NCBI GenBank assembly: GCA_022592445.1
Contig: JABYQR010000008.1
Location: 186,001-250,000 of the forward strand
Length of the DNA stretch: 64,000 nt
Origin: Cytidiella melzeri
Lineage: Eukaryota > Basidiomycota > Agaricomycetes > Polyporales > Irpicaceae
Direction of reading: 5' to 3'
Part shown: positions 1 to 11,260 of the stretch, piece after piece
Position numbering within the stretch: position 1 is the first letter of the stretch
How the letters are laid out: each line of letters begins with the position of its first letter
The notes under the pieces: generated by a model
Told to the model about the DNA's origin: nothing
The model's database searches: none
Seen by the model: only the letters and a program-made list of their open reading frames with translations
Translations under genes and position numbers: made by a program

Positions 1-104
1 GTGACTGCACCTTAGCTGAGCAACAGACCCACAAGCTCACTTTTCCAGAGTGACTAGCCAAGCTTCCTGCACCAACTCCCGCCCCTGCTGCACCTAAGCA
101 GGGG

Positions 105-452
105 TTGATCGACCTCAAGAAGTTGTCACCGGTTGACCTCATAGGCATCTTCAGGCCTAAGCTCACCGCTGTCCGCACTCGTCTACAAGCTCTCACTGAG
201 CTTGAAGTACTCCTGAACTGTGCCAACCCCGACCATCGTTGCGCCCTGCTCCACCTTGTCAACAAGGTTAATCAATTTCTAAACCGACTTGATGACCTTG
301 CACCCGTTACAGCAGACCGCAAGTGGCAGCTCATAGATTGGGGTTGCAAAGCAATTGGGCAAGTTTCTTTCAAGCAGCTTCGTAAAAACTACGATAGAGT
401 TCTTGCACAACTTAACGTAGTCAATAGTGGTAGCTACTTTGAGTGGATCTAG
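105..452 (+). other. Open frame in retrotransposon leader, uncertain coding
   Basis: An open frame of about 115 codons without an ATG start lies upstream of gag in the Ty3/gypsy element. It reads as a leucine-rich, probably helical sequence (for example QALTELEVLLNCAN). It may be a remnant of a longer Gag N-terminus or plain leader sequence. I recognise no domain. Confidence 0.25.
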
Positions 453-685
453 ATAGTCCACAGTTTTTGCCCACCACGTCTTGCAAAAATTATATACATT
501 TCTTTGATTTGAGCACAGTCACAGACAACCACTTCTACGAAGGCCTATTCAACGAGTGTGACGACCAACCGTGCCCAACCCAGTACACTCAGGCAGACCC
601 AACGGAAGCAGTCAATAGCGAATACTACTCTGAGCACCACCAGACTCCGACCGTAGACAATCTCCGCCTCATCACACAAGAAGAC

Positions 686-1759
686 ATGGATCCTAATCAA
701 CAGAACGCTGCTCCCGCCGCCGCCCCAGCTGCCGCTCCCAACCTGAGTGCTCAGGACATCCTCAACATGTTTGGGGTCCTGACACAAAGGATGGTGGACC
801 TCACCAATCAGGTGGCTGCCTTGACAGCAGCTCAGGCACCTGTCGTTGCCGCTGCTACGCACATTTCTCGGGAGAGAAGCATTGTTGGAAAACCGGTCTC
901 CTTCAAGGGGAAAACATCGTTGGAAGCCAGACTCTTCCGCCACGCATTCATAGTCTGGGCGCAAAATCAAGGAAAAGTGTTCTTCCAGCAAGACGCGCAA
1001 GGCCAGGTCTGGTTGGACAACAATGGTGCAAGGATCTTTGATCCTCACAAACTCATCACCAGTGCTTTGTCGTTCATGCAAGACGATGCTGCCGACTGGG
1101 CTTGTTCTCACATTGAGGAGGTTGCAAATAGCAAACCAGCTTTTGGCAACAGCTGGGATACATTTATAGAAGCCTTCAAAGCCAAATTCAAGCCTATTGA
1201 CGCTGTCATGGAGGCTAAAACAAAGATTGCCAACATGAAGCAGGGCAAGAAGACCTTTGCCGCCCACATCTCTGAGTTTGAGACATGGGCCCCTCGCACT
1301 GGCTGGAGCCAGCAGGACCTCTTCGATCGCCTCAAGTCGAGCTTGAGTACTGAGTACTTGCAACGTGTCTCGTACTTCCAAACCCACGCCGCTACCTACG
1401 ACGCACTCAAAGACCAGTGCAAGGCGGTCGATGCTCAGCTTGCTGATCTCCGTAATAGCACCGGCAAGGTCATGGTGGACAGTTCCTTGGAACACGGCAA
1501 GTCCCACCAACAAGTGTTCCGAGATCCCAATGCCATGGAGATTGACGCATCCCGTTTCTCTGCCTTGTTTGACTCGCTCTTTGCGGGTCTGGGCAAACAG
1601 GAGATCTTCCAGAAATGGAAGAAGGAGATGAGCAAGCGCTGCTCGGTTTGTGGATCCGAGAGTCACAAAAAGAGGGACTCAAAGCACCCCAATGACCCGG
1701 TCTGCAACCACTGCGGTGGCACCGGTCACTGGGGGGCGGTTTGCCTGAAACGACTTTAA
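686..1759 (+). CDS. gag: Gag protein of Ty3/gypsy element
   Basis: The frame is open from 443, but the likely start is the ATG at 686 (MDPNQQNAA), which opens an Ala/Pro-rich leader typical of chromovirus Gag. The middle holds the retrotransposon gag domain (DDAADWACSHIEE; FIEAFKAKFKPIDAVMEAK; then AAHISEFETWA). The C-terminus carries a CX2CX4HX4C zinc knuckle (CNHCGGTGHWGAVC) preceded by an incomplete second cysteine cluster (CSVCGSESH). Gag assembles the cytoplasmic particle and binds the RNA. It ends at TAA (1757-1759), but the same frame continues as a Lys/Asp-rich, coiled-coil-like stretch to a TGA at 1934-1936, so this TAA may be a mutated CAA. Confidence 0.8.
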   Translation: MDPNQQNAAPAAAPAAAPNLSAQDILNMFGVLTQRMVDLTNQVAALTAAQAPVVAAATHISRERSIVGKPVSFKGKTSLEARLFRHAFIVWAQNQGKVFFQQDAQGQVWLDNNGARIFDPHKLITSALSFMQDDAADWACSHIEEVANSKPAFGNSWDTFIEAFKAKFKPIDAVMEAKTKIANMKQGKKTFAAHISEFETWAPRTGWSQQDLFDRLKSSLSTEYLQRVSYFQTHAATYDALKDQCKAVDAQLADLRNSTGKVMVDSSLEHGKSHQQVFRDPNAMEIDASRFSALFDSLFAGLGKQEIFQKWKKEMSKRCSVCGSESHKKRDSKHPNDPVCNHCGGTGHWGAVCLKRL

Positions 1760-1933
1760 GGTGTCCCTAAGGGACAAAAAGTCGCTGCTACCTCGTCGAC
1801 CTCGTTGATCACTACCCCGACAAAGCAAGACGCATCCAATGACAAGGATGCTAAGATTGCAGCACTCAAGGACATGCTTGACATCCAAAAGAAGCAAATG
1901 GATGAGATGGCAGCCAAAATCAACGCGGTTTTT

Positions 1934-4900
1934 TGAAGCAGACTCGTGACACAGCCGCAGCTGCGAGTCCCCTTGATACCCTGTCCCTGTTTCCTTTGTT
2001 GTCTTCCTCGTCTTCTGCCTCGTCTTCTTCGTGTACAACGTCTACTCCACGCCTGTTGTCTACTATCTCATCGTGTACTATATCATTGCTAGATTGGTTA
2101 TCATCTCATTTCCGTGTACATGTACTAGTTAAAGGTCTGAGTAGAAGCATTCGTGTTCCTGCTATGACCGATTCAGGAGCTACGGCTTTATTCATCAGTC
2201 ACCAGTTCGTCAAGAAGCATAAGATTATTCAATACCCGCTCGAAAGGGTTATCTCATTGCATAACATTGACGGAACTAAGAATAAAGCTGGCGGGTTAAC
2301 ACACTTTGTTGCCTTACACTCACAGTTGGACATCACACGGAAAAGGCAGAGTTTCTTGTCACGGACCTAGGTCCAGAAGACGTCATTCTTGGGCTACCAT
2401 GGCTCAAGCGCGTAAACCCTACCGTTAACTGGGAAAAAGGAGAAATGACAAGTCCGAGCAGCTCGGAAGAATCTCCTGACAAACCTTTCCAGAAGGTTGA
2501 CGGTAATTGCAAAGAACGTAGACAGTGGGTTAAAGCCGGTATCATGCAAGACACCACTGACAAAGTCTGGTGTATGGCCGGCTTAACGAAGCTAAAGCTC
2601 AGCACTCCTTTGAAGACATCATTCCATCAGAGTATCACAGACACGCTGAAGTCTTCTCTGAGGAAGAGTCTAACCGGCTACCCCAGCATCAGCCCTGGGA
2701 CCATTTGATTGATCTCAAACCAGACACTCCTGAGACCATCAAATCAAAAGTTTACCCTATGCCCCTGAACAAACAAGCCGAGCTTGACAAGTTCATTCAG
2801 GAGAACCTATCAAAAGGCTACATCACACCTTCCAAGTCTCCGATGGCTTCTCCAGTCTTCTTCATCAAAAAGAAGGACAACAAACTCCGACTTATTCAGG
2901 ACTACCGTAAACTCAACGACATCACTGTGAAGAACCGCTACCCTCTACCGCTTGCCACCAACATCATCAACAAGCTCAAGGGTGCAAAGATCTTCACAAA
3001 ATTTGATGTTTGTTAGGGATATCACAACATCCGAATCAAAGAAGGAGACGAGTACAAAGCGGCGTTTGTTACCAATCGAGGACTCTTCGAACCTAAGGTC
3101 ATGTTCTTTGGTCTCACAAACTCACCCGCTACCTTCCAAGCTCTGATGGACAACATCTTCGCCAACCTTGTTGCCGAGGGCAAGGTGGCTGTCTATCTAG
3201 ATGACATCTTAATCTGGAGTAACAACCTGACGGAGCACCGCAAGGTTGTCCATGAAGTCCTTGAACGACTTCAGCAGCACAATCTCTACCTCCGGCCGGA
3301 AAAGTGCGAGTTTGAGAAATCTGAGATTGAGTACCTCGGATTGATCATTCGCGCCGGCGAAGTAGCTATGGACTCTGTCAAAGTCTAAGCAGTTTCTACG
3401 TGGCCTACACCCAAGAACCTCAAAGAAGTTAGAGGGTTCATAGGGTTTGCCAACTTCTACCAACGCTTCATTCAAGACTTCTCAAAGCACGCACGGCCTC
3501 TACACGACCTGACTAAGAAGGACGTACCGTTCGTCTGGGTTCCAGCACAACAGACTGCCTTCACGTTGCTAAACAGGACCTTTACCACTAAGCCTATCTT
3601 AGCAGTCTGGGACCCCGAACTCCCTACACGTCTAGAAGTTGATGCTTCAGGCTATGCGACCGGTGGAATCATCTCCCAAAAATCAAAGGAAGATGGATTC
3701 TACTACCCTATCGCCTACCGGTCCGCGTCTATGACTGAAGCTGAGCGTAACTATGAAATCTTTGATCGGGAGATGTTAGCCATCACCAAAGCTCTCAAAG
3801 ATTGGCGCCACTACCTTGAGGGGCTCAAGGAACCGTTTGAGATCTGGACAGATCACGCAAACCTGCAGTACTGGAAGACTGCGCAACACCTCACTCGACG
3901 TCAAGCACGTTGGTCATTACTTTTGGCTGACTTTGATTTCGTGTTGGTACACAAACCCGGTAGGACCATGATACACGCTGATCCTCTCTCTTGTCTTCAC
4001 TCACATGCTGTCACGGACAAAGAAGACAACAAGGATCAGGTGGTACTGAAACCGGAACACTTCCAAATCCTCGCTACCAGTGCACTTGCCACTGCTTCTC
4101 CACTCGAATCAAAGATCCGAGAATGTACGGAGCAAGAAGCAGAAGTCACACAAGCTCTCGCTACCCTTCGAAAGAAGGGTCCTCGCCAACTTGTCGGCAG
4201 TTTACTCAAATGGGAAGAGAGTGACGGACTCATCTATTACAAGGGAAAACTTTACATCCCTAACAACAAAGAGCTCCGTCACAAAATTGTCAAATCTTGC
4301 CATGACACACCCGCGGCTGGTCATCCGGGCAAACACGGCACCATAGAGCTAGTCTCACGACACTATTGGTGGCCAAAAATGAATGCCTTCATAGAAACTT
4401 ACATACTAGGCTGTGATCGTTGTCAACGCTATAAGTCAGCTCCGCACCCTAAAGCAACACTACAGCCTCAGGAAACTCCGGCCGGACCTTGGGAACACAT
4501 TAGTGTAGATCTCATCACTCAGCTGCCACCCTCTAAGGGATTTGATTCGATCGCGGTCTACGTTGACCACTACTCCGATCAAACACAAATCATCACTACT
4601 ACCACCAGGGTTAACGCTGAGGGGATTGCCGATCTACACTACAAAGAAGTATTTTGACTTCACGGCATTCCCAAGAAGGTGTTCTCTGACCGAGGACCAC
4701 AATTTGCAGCACGCTTCATGCATGCGCTCTATCACCGCCTGGGCATAGAGACTGGTTTTACAACAGCCTATCATCCGCAAGGAAATGGCAAAGTCAAACG
4801 CAAAAACCAGCATATTGAACAGTATCTGCGTCTATTCTGTCAGCAACAAGAAGACGACTGGGTCAATCACCTACCGGCGGCTGAGTTTGCACTCAACTTG

Positions 4901-5698
4901 CAAGTACATGCGGGTAACTCTCAAACACCGTTTGAAGTCATCTACGGATATTGCCATGACTTCACCATACCAGTCAGCAAGCAAAGCAATATCCCATCGC
5001 TCGATGAGCGCCTTGACAATATGGCTCGAGTACGCAAAGAAACAGAAGCAGCTCTTCGTCTAAGCAAAGAGAAGATGAAAGAACTCTACAAATCCAAAAA
5101 GTGATCTCCACGAGTCTTCCAAGTGGGCAACATGGTCTGGCTGAATGCTAGAGACATTCAAGTTCACCAGGCTACCCCTAAACTTGGTCCTTGTCAGCTC
5201 GGCCCGTACAAAGTCATTGAGCGCATTGGCAATCTTTACTACAAGCTTGATCTACCCAGCTATCTCCGAATCCACCCAGTCTTTCATATCAACTGTCTAA
5301 GTCCCTGACATGACAACGGCAAAGATGTACCTCCACCTCCTGATCCTATTGTCATAGAAGGAGAAGAGCAGTACATCGTCGAGAAAGTGCTAGACAGCAG
5401 GCTATACAGACGATGGAAGAAACTGCAATTCCTAGTCAAATGGGAAGGGTATTCAGACGGACACAATAGCTGGGAACCAGTAGAAAACCTCGAGAATAGT
5501 CAAGAAGCAATTGACGACTTCTACAAAGCAGACCCCGGAGCGCCCCAGGTCATCAAAGCTTCGCTCTTTGCGGATCTCCGCTTGCACTTTTGGGAATTCA
5601 ATACCCAGACCAACCCTGCTTTCCTTCGCACGATCTTAGCTGGGATGAATGCAAACACATCGGTCTGGATATCTCAAGAACATCACACTGACGGGTAA
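1934..5698 (+). pseudogene. pol: Degenerate Pol: protease, RT, RNase H, integrase, chromodomain
   Basis: Recognisable pieces in order are: aspartic protease (TDSGATALFISH, near 2167); a frameshift near 2335 before EDVILGLPWLKR; reverse transcriptase from about 2700 (RLIQDYRKLND, FFGLTNSPATFQ, the catalytic YLDDILIWS near 3194); RNase H from about 3570 (EVDASGYATGGI, FDREMLAI, DHANLQYW); integrase with HPGKHGTIELVSRHYWWP, CDRCQRYK and the core SVDLITQLPPSKGFD, FSDRGPQFA; and a chromodomain (LQFLVKWEGYSDGHNSWEPV). In-frame stops lie at 3014-3016, 3386-3388, 4655-4657, 5102-5104 and 5306-5308. Several sit at family-conserved Trp or plausible Arg/Gln positions and fit C-to-T or G-to-A changes. 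Non-autonomous relic. Confidence 0.85.
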
Positions 5699-5856
5699 CG
5701 TCGAGTCAACAACACCAGAAGGGGAGAAACTTCCTAGCATCCTTCTGACTAGACAATTGGGGCAATTCTGCTGAATCCCTGTAGACGGGTAGAAGACCTC
5801 TATCACCACAGCACAGTGATGCTTCGCAAGGATGCTCGATTTTAGGAGGGGGGTAA

Positions 5857-6540
5857 TGTCATGGATGGCCTGACTAGCCCTTATTTTTTGCAATTTACCT
5901 CTTGTTTTTATCTGTAAAACTCCGGGCTGCAACCCAGTTGCAACCCTCTCTGCACAAACTCCTTTGCACGTCTATCAAGCGCCCGTATCACATGGCTTAG
6001 ACGCTCCACACGGTCACGTTACTTGCTACTACATCACACTGGCATGTGACTCAGCTTAAGTAAGATCACATGGCTACAACCACATGGCTCAGCCCATAGC
6101 TAGGGTTTGATGTCATAGATGACGTCCACATGGACTCCTTTTGTTCTTTCCTTACTGTTCTCTTTATGGAAGGATGTTCTCACAGGTGTGGGAATGGAAT
6201 ACAATAGTTGGTCTCCTTTTAGATAGATTCTCTCACAAGTAGAGTTCTTGGCAAGGTCTAGACAATAGCTATTGTTCTCCTTTAGGTAGTTCTTTTGTTC
6301 TTCGTTCACACAGCTTCTTGCAAAGCCTGCCCTTAACCTGGTCTGTGTGCAGGTCCCTGAAGTCTATATAAGATGCTGCATGTACGCTCCTAGTCCCCCA
6401 TCTCGACCTCTTGGTCTTTACTGGGCTAGGTAAGCAATCCCCTCTTGTACTACATAGCTGGTAGTAACAATACTAACTTGGTCTTTACTGGGCTAGATAC
6501 TTGTATAAAGTCTGATAGCTGGTGAGAGCACTGTGCTACA
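5857..6540 (+). repeat. 3' LTR of the Ty3/gypsy element
   Basis: It starts with TGTCATGG directly after the polypurine tract AGGAGGGGGG (5844-5853). A TATATAAG box lies at about 6365-6372, with a likely transcription start about 30 bp downstream, which is the U3/R layout of an LTR promoter. The end is set near the TACA at 6537-6540 but is uncertain by tens of bases. It must end before 6611, where the neighbouring gene on the other strand terminates. Confidence 0.65.
6410..6496 (+). repeat. Short direct repeat in the LTR R/U5 region
   Basis: The 20-mer CTTGGTCTTTACTGGGCTAG occurs at 6410-6429 and again at 6477-6496, just downstream of the LTR TATA box. The spacing is 67 bp. It probably arose by a small internal duplication in the LTR. 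Confidence 0.8.
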
Positions 6541-6610
6541 TGCCTGCCACTACCTCCTCGTCGATATCCACTTTGTGTCCCTGTTTGTCACGTCGAGCCC
6601 CGTCTCCGTG

Positions 6611-8371
6611 TCATACTGCAGCAACTGGAGGATGAGGAGCTATATCTACTACCCTACCTGAAGCAGCTGGCTGCCCAAGTCTTCCATGTGCAGATGCAGT
6701 CATGCGCTCAATAGCCATTGCAGCAACAGGGATAAGCGTCGAGGCCATCAATGACAGTAAGTCATTTGGAGCACTGGTACCGGCGTTCAGCACAGTGGCA
6801 GGGTGTGGCCCGATGCACCCACGAGCCTTTTCTGACGGAGCATCTTGAGAGCCACCGTTAAGAACCTGCGCGGGTGGCCCATTCACAGTGTACTGACAAC
6901 TTGCCTATGGCATAATTAGTGTGCATACAGAGTGTATATTAAGCAGTGTACTTACTATAGCAGCAGCCCACTTCTTGAGCTTCATGTTGTTCAAGCCAAA
7001 GTGTTTGCCTGTGACAGGCATAACATAGCAGAGACCAGGACCACCGCTCTCGCCCATGTGAGTGTTGCAGATCCACCTCTGCTTGATCTGAAGAACAATC
7101 GCTCCGTGCAATTGTTCTTCAGGAGTGAACATCGAGGTCTGGGGGACCTGTGACAGATTCAGTACGTCGTGACACTTTGAGGTTTGCGAGGCTCACCTGA
7201 GTGCCATGCAGCAGCTCTGAAGGACTATTAGAAGCTGCATTGAACGACTAGTACAGTCAACATATGAAGGCTACAGTCATGGAAATGACACATACCGAAG
7301 GACCATCTGGCCAATAACCATCCATGCTCGATAGGTCAAACTCTACGAGGATCTCAGTTTTACCCTGGTTCGCAAGGATTGATGTGTGCTTGACTTCCCA
7401 GTTATGGTCGGTGTCGACTTGTGTTGCCCCACTCTTGCCACCGCTGTGTCAGAATCAGTGAGTGATGCACGAAATTCCTATAGAAACCCTTACGGAGATC
7501 GAGTCCACCAAATCTTGAAGCGCGGGCCTGAAACTGGTCCAGGGGCATATGCATCTTGCAAGCTATGTACCTTCAAGCAATTGGCGATGAAGTCACGTCG
7601 TGTTGTGGTGGTGCTGAGTTGCATGTGCTCCTTCTTGTTGACAATGTCCTTGACCTCAGCCGCCTTGCTGCGGCCACTCTTCTCGACAACTTTCTTGTAG
7701 ACAAATCCAACAGATACGAGATAAACACCAACATTGCCTGAGACAAAGGTGAGTACTAGACGGCTCCCACAGAAGCATTACACACCTGCATAAGGTTGCG
7801 AGTTTTGTCCTTCAGTGTCGCGAGTAGGGTCCTGAACCTCTGCATTCTCGCTAGATCCATCACTGGAAGTGGAGCCAGCAGCAGGCCCGGGCGAAGTTGG
7901 CAGAGACTGTCCAGTTGTCAGAGGCACCATTCGAGGCAAAGCTGGCAAACCATAGTACAGATTGTTCAGAAGAACTGGGTCGATATGCAATGGTGCTGGG
8001 CATGCAGGGGGTACTAGCACATCTTCCGTAGGCTGCGGGTCCAGCTTGGGGCTCAGGCGAAGCAACCGGGGGGACACCATACTGATGACGAGTCTCGTTG
8101 ATCTCTTCACGGGAAGCATAAAACTGGTTCGCGCTTCTATCTGCTGAGGCCGTAAGTGACAATCGTAACACAAATCAAACCTCTACATATCAATGTTGGC
8201 CGGATTTTCACTAGCAAGCCACCTAGCAGAAGCAGGACGACGGTCAGGAGCAGCATGATGAGGAGCAATGTTCTCCTTCGACTGTGATCCTCGGGGAATG
8301 TAGTACGGGGCTGGTCGGTTACGTGGAGAGGAGCAATGAGGGTTCAAAGGAGCAAGGGGAAGGTTTGGCAT
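6611..8371 (-). CDS. Multi-exon gene of an uncharacterised basidiomycete protein family
   Basis: I find about seven exons joined by GT-AG introns: 8371-8212, 8140-8021, 7974-7786, 7737-7494, 7443-7296, 7234-7197 and about 7151-6955, then 6905-6611 with the stop. The protein begins MPNLPLAPLN and contains NQFYASREEINETRHQYGVP, VYLVSVGFVYKKV, TTTRRDFIANCL, GPRFKIWWTRS, LVEFDLSSMDGYWPDG and IKQRWICNTHMGESGGPGLC. From memory, mushroom-forming fungi carry many uncharacterised proteins with this order: a TTTR-x-x-F segment, an FKIWWTGS-like segment, a short acidic beta strand, then RW-x-C and W-A-x-I. Function is unknown. All joins keep frame except 7296/7234, which needs an alternative donor or marks a small indel, so the copy could be damaged. 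It converges with the retrotransposon LTR. Confidence 0.6.
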
Positions 8372-9118
8372 GGTTAGCAAAACCCGAGTATAGAGAACAG
8401 GATTGTGAGGAACGAGACACTCACACTCTGCCTTTTATCCTCCCTGTGCGGCCACTCTTGCATCGCCGTCGATCAAGTGAATTCGAGCTGGCACAAAGGA
8501 CTGTGGGCCCCGATGACAGCAAGCGCAACAATCACCTGAGACCGTGTCGGCAGAGGTGCTATTCGACGTGAAGGGCACTCACCGAACAGGCGAGCACAAA
8601 GATAGTCGGCTAACGTAGTTGTTATTTGCTCCTAGCGGGCAGGCTTCAGGCACGGTTGGCAGAGTGGCACTCTACTATTGGGGTCCGTGGTGCTGGAGGG
8701 CGCAGTTTGCAGCATCTTGAGGTAAGCCTTCAGTACTCAGTGTCGAGCATAGACAGCATGAGTGCGTTGTCGCCAACGTTGAGGGCGGTGCGATCGACGA
8801 TGATAAGGATAGGCCCGGGGACGATGAGCGATGTCACGTAGGCGCTTGTATGTGACTCGCTGTGACACAGAACTTTCCCTATCGGGCCTTCAGTTTGGCT
8901 CGAACAAATACACGCGAAAAATCGTGACTGCAGATTCATATGCAAAGCACTGTAAAGCGCCGAGTTCGCGTTCAGCTTTTGTCCAGTATCCTTACAGCTA
9001 ACGAAGAAACGATGTAAAAGAAATTAGGCTCGGTTTTACTGCACTGACAACAGCTCTGGCAATCCGCCATCCAAGAGACACTAATGTAGCACGGATGACG
9101 CTCCGGGAATGAAAACAC
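8372..9118. other. Intergenic region without a convincing gene; partial repeat of array spacer
   Basis: Open frames here are short and lack recognisable domains. Bases about 8995-9110 are a diverged copy of 10320-10430: both contain TTTACTGCACTGACAA-like and TCTGGCAATCC segments. This shows that the duplicated unit of the secreted-protein array extends upstream of its promoter block. Confidence 0.5.
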
Positions 9119-9500
9119 TTCCGTCCAACATCTCGAGCTCGAGCAACCTGAAGAAACCAGCCGCGTACCTGCCAGTGGCATTTACACCATACGCACACCA
9201 TGATTCTGCGCAAATCGGTGAGAGCTTCTTGCATCCGCATAACACAGTACCGTCCATTCTTCTATATTACAGGAATGTGTCGAACGCTGCGGGAGTAAAC
9301 AAGACAACTTCCTCGTTGTGGTGTGCTCCGGCGGTAAGCTTGCCTCCGCGATTCCGTCGACGAAAATGGGGCATCCGCTTTGACTTTGAAGTGCGGATAG
9401 CGATGGAAGGACACCGGGGATCTTTGCCAGATGCCACACCCCAAACAGAGAGTCACCTTGGATAGAGCGCACAGAAGCTGCGTTGAGAATGTATATATAC
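9119..9500 (+). promoter_or_regulatory. Promoter block of secreted protein copy 1
   Basis: About 380 bp repeated nearly unchanged upstream of copies 2 and 3. It opens with CCGTCCAACATCTCGAGC, including the palindrome CTCGAGCTCGAG (9132-9143), and ends with a TATATATAC box at 9492-9500, 98 bp before the ATG. A shared middle part reads GAGAGCTTCTTGCATCCG. Its retention in all three units suggests shared control. Confidence 0.65.
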
Positions 9501-9589
9501 CGCCCTGTTCTTCGCAGTCTCTTCATCCAAACATCCAACTCTCTTCACCAAGACCGAAACCACCAACCACATTACTCTTTCGAAACAAT

Positions 9590-9946
9590 ATGTTCGCCTC
9601 TCGCCTCTACCTCGTCTCCGCATTGGGGGTTTTCATCACTGCCGTTTGCGCAAACCCTATGCCCGCACCATCTGCCAATCCCATGCTGCCCCAGCGCAAT
9701 GCCACCACCGGCCAGAACGTCAACTCGACTTCGCCTACTCCTCCAAACAATAACCGCAATGCTACGATCGGCAACTCTACCATCACTGGCACAAACGGTG
9801 GCCAGGCAGCTTGCGACCGCGGCGTCACGCAATTCTGCGCGACGACGACTGCGTCTCCTACACCCACTCCGACTGTCTACCCGGCATACTGCGAGGTTTT
9901 CTTTTTCTTCCCTGAATGTGCAGGCTACCCCGGGCCTTTTTTTTAG
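9590..9946 (+). CDS. Small secreted protein, tandem family copy 1
   Basis: Intronless, 118 aa. A signal peptide (MFASRLYLVSALGVFITAVC then AN) gives a mature protein of about 96 aa. The mature part begins with a Pro-rich NPMPAPSANPML segment, then a low-complexity Asn/Thr/Ser/Pro stretch with several N-X-T/S glycosylation sequons (NAT, NST, NAT, NST), a conserved ACDRGVTQFCATTTASPTPT segment, and a tail YPAYCEVFFFFPECAGYPG. Four cysteines could form two disulfides. Copies 2 and 3 are almost the same from MLPQRN to TPTPT and differ in the tail. I know no domain with this pattern. A secreted or cell-wall role, or an effector, is inferred only from size, signal peptide and Thr/Pro/Asn bias. Confidence 0.8.
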   Translation: MFASRLYLVSALGVFITAVCANPMPAPSANPMLPQRNATTGQNVNSTSPTPPNNNRNATIGNSTITGTNGGQAACDRGVTQFCATTTASPTPTPTVYPAYCEVFFFFPECAGYPGPFF

Positions 9947-10450
9947 ATTTCTTGTGCGCGTTGCTCCATATTCTCATAGGAATTTTTCGCACTTGACATT
10001 ACCAGGATACATGTAGTTCTATTTATATGGCTTTCTTTTCAAGCGGTGTCAATATTAGTGTACGGTATCCAATAGCTTTTTCCCACAATGCGCGATCTTG
10101 CCCTCATTTTCTGTTGGATTGCAAAGTCACAAATGCCAGAGCGGCCTTTGCCGCCATGCTATAACCCGATCTTTATACAGCGACCCATCTAAACTCTTTG
10201 TTTGTCAATGTCAATGTCAATCGCCTTTGAGCCCTATTGCTACATGGGTGGCCAGGACAAACTCTGCCTCCGAGCGAGTCTTCATAAACATCGCCGTTGC
10301 AATTTTCTCAGGCAAGCAGGCTGAAGCGCCGAGAAGTTCACGTCTAGGAACTTTAGGCTCGATGTCACTGCACTGATAAAGTCTCTGGCAATCCACTATC
10401 CAAGTCACACCAGTGTAAAACGGATGACGACCCGCGAGTGGATCCATCTC

Positions 10451-10822
10451 CTCCGTCCAACATCTCGAGCTCGAGCAACTAGCTTTCCAGCCACCTGCGG
10501 GGCATTCACACCATACTCAGGCTACGCGCATTCTGCGCAAATTGGTGAGAGCTTCTTGCATCCGTCTAAAACTGAACCATCCACTCTACATTTACAGGAC
10601 CGTGTCGAACGCTGCGGAAGTAAACGCTGCAACTTCCTCGTTGTGGTGTGCTCCGGCGGTAAGCTTGCCTCCGCGAATTCCATCAACGAAAATGGGGCAT
10701 CCGCTTTGAGTCTGAAGTGCGGATAGTAGTGGGGGGAGTATACCGGGGATCATTGCTAGATGCCCCGAACAGAGAGCGACCTTGAATATAGCGCATTGAA
10801 GCTAAGCGGAAACTATATATAT
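10451..10822 (+). promoter_or_regulatory. Promoter block of secreted protein copy 2
   Basis: Second copy of the block at 9119-9500, more diverged than the third. It keeps the CTCGAGCTCGAG palindrome at 10464-10475 and a TATA run at about 10814-10822, 90 bp before the ATG. Confidence 0.6.
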
Positions 10823-10903
10823 ACCACACTGTCACCCCATCCAAAGATTAACACCCTTCGCCAAACTCGAAACACATCCTCTCCTCTACTCTTCCGAATC
10901 AAC

Positions 10904-11260
10904 ATGTTTGGCCGTTATCTCTACCTCATCTCCGCAGTGGCGGTATTCATCTCTGCCGTGGGTGCAAACCCTGTGCCCGAACCATCTGCCACTCCCATGC
11001 TGCCTCAGCGCAATGCCACCACCGGCCAGAACGTCAACTCGACTTCGCCTACTCCTCCAAACAACAACCGCAACGCTACGATTGGCAACTCTACCATTAC
11101 TGGTACCAATGGTGGCCAGGCTGCTTGCGACCGCGGCGTCACGCAGTTCTGCGCGACGACAACTGCTTCTCCCACACCCACTCCGACTGTTTACCCGCCT
11201 TACTGTTTCTTTTTACCATTTGCCCCTGAATGTGATGGTTACACCGGTCCCATTATTTAA
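10904..11260 (+). CDS. Small secreted protein, tandem family copy 2
   Basis: Intronless, 118 aa, the same length as copies 1 and 3. The signal peptide is MFGRYLYLISAVAVFISAVG. The mature start NPVPEPSATPMLPQRNATTG and the Asn/Thr-rich core match the other copies, and the four cysteines are kept (ACDRGVTQFC, YC, EC). The tail is YPPYCFFLPFAPECDGYTG, clearly different from copy 1 in the residues around the third and fourth Cys. It lies 1314 bp after copy 1 and exactly 1000 bp before copy 3, ATG to ATG. Function unknown; probably extracellular. Confidence 0.8.
   Translation: MFGRYLYLISAVAVFISAVGANPVPEPSATPMLPQRNATTGQNVNSTSPTPPNNNRNATIGNSTITGTNGGQAACDRGVTQFCATTTASPTPTPTVYPPYCFFLPFAPECDGYTGPII

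Larger units (their letters stand above)
1..6540 (+). mobile_element. Ty3/gypsy chromovirus-type LTR retrotransposon, decayed, 5' LTR outside window
   Basis: Domains follow the Ty3/gypsy order on the plus strand: Gag with a zinc knuckle, aspartic protease (TDSGATALF near 2167), reverse transcriptase, RNase H, integrase with an HHCC-type zinc region, and a C-terminal chromodomain near 5384-5530. A polypurine tract (5844-5853) is followed at 5857 by TGTCATGG, the start of the 3' LTR. No copy of that LTR is seen at the left edge, so the 5' LTR lies upstream of base 1. The pol region has one frameshift and several in-frame stops, so this copy cannot make its own polyprotein. The right boundary near 6540 is estimated, because neither a partner LTR nor a target duplication can be compared. 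Confidence 0.9.

Noticed and set aside
545..1666. 373-codon open frame on the minus strand
   Set aside because: Lies antisense to gag; no domain, and gag on the plus strand has clear family motifs.
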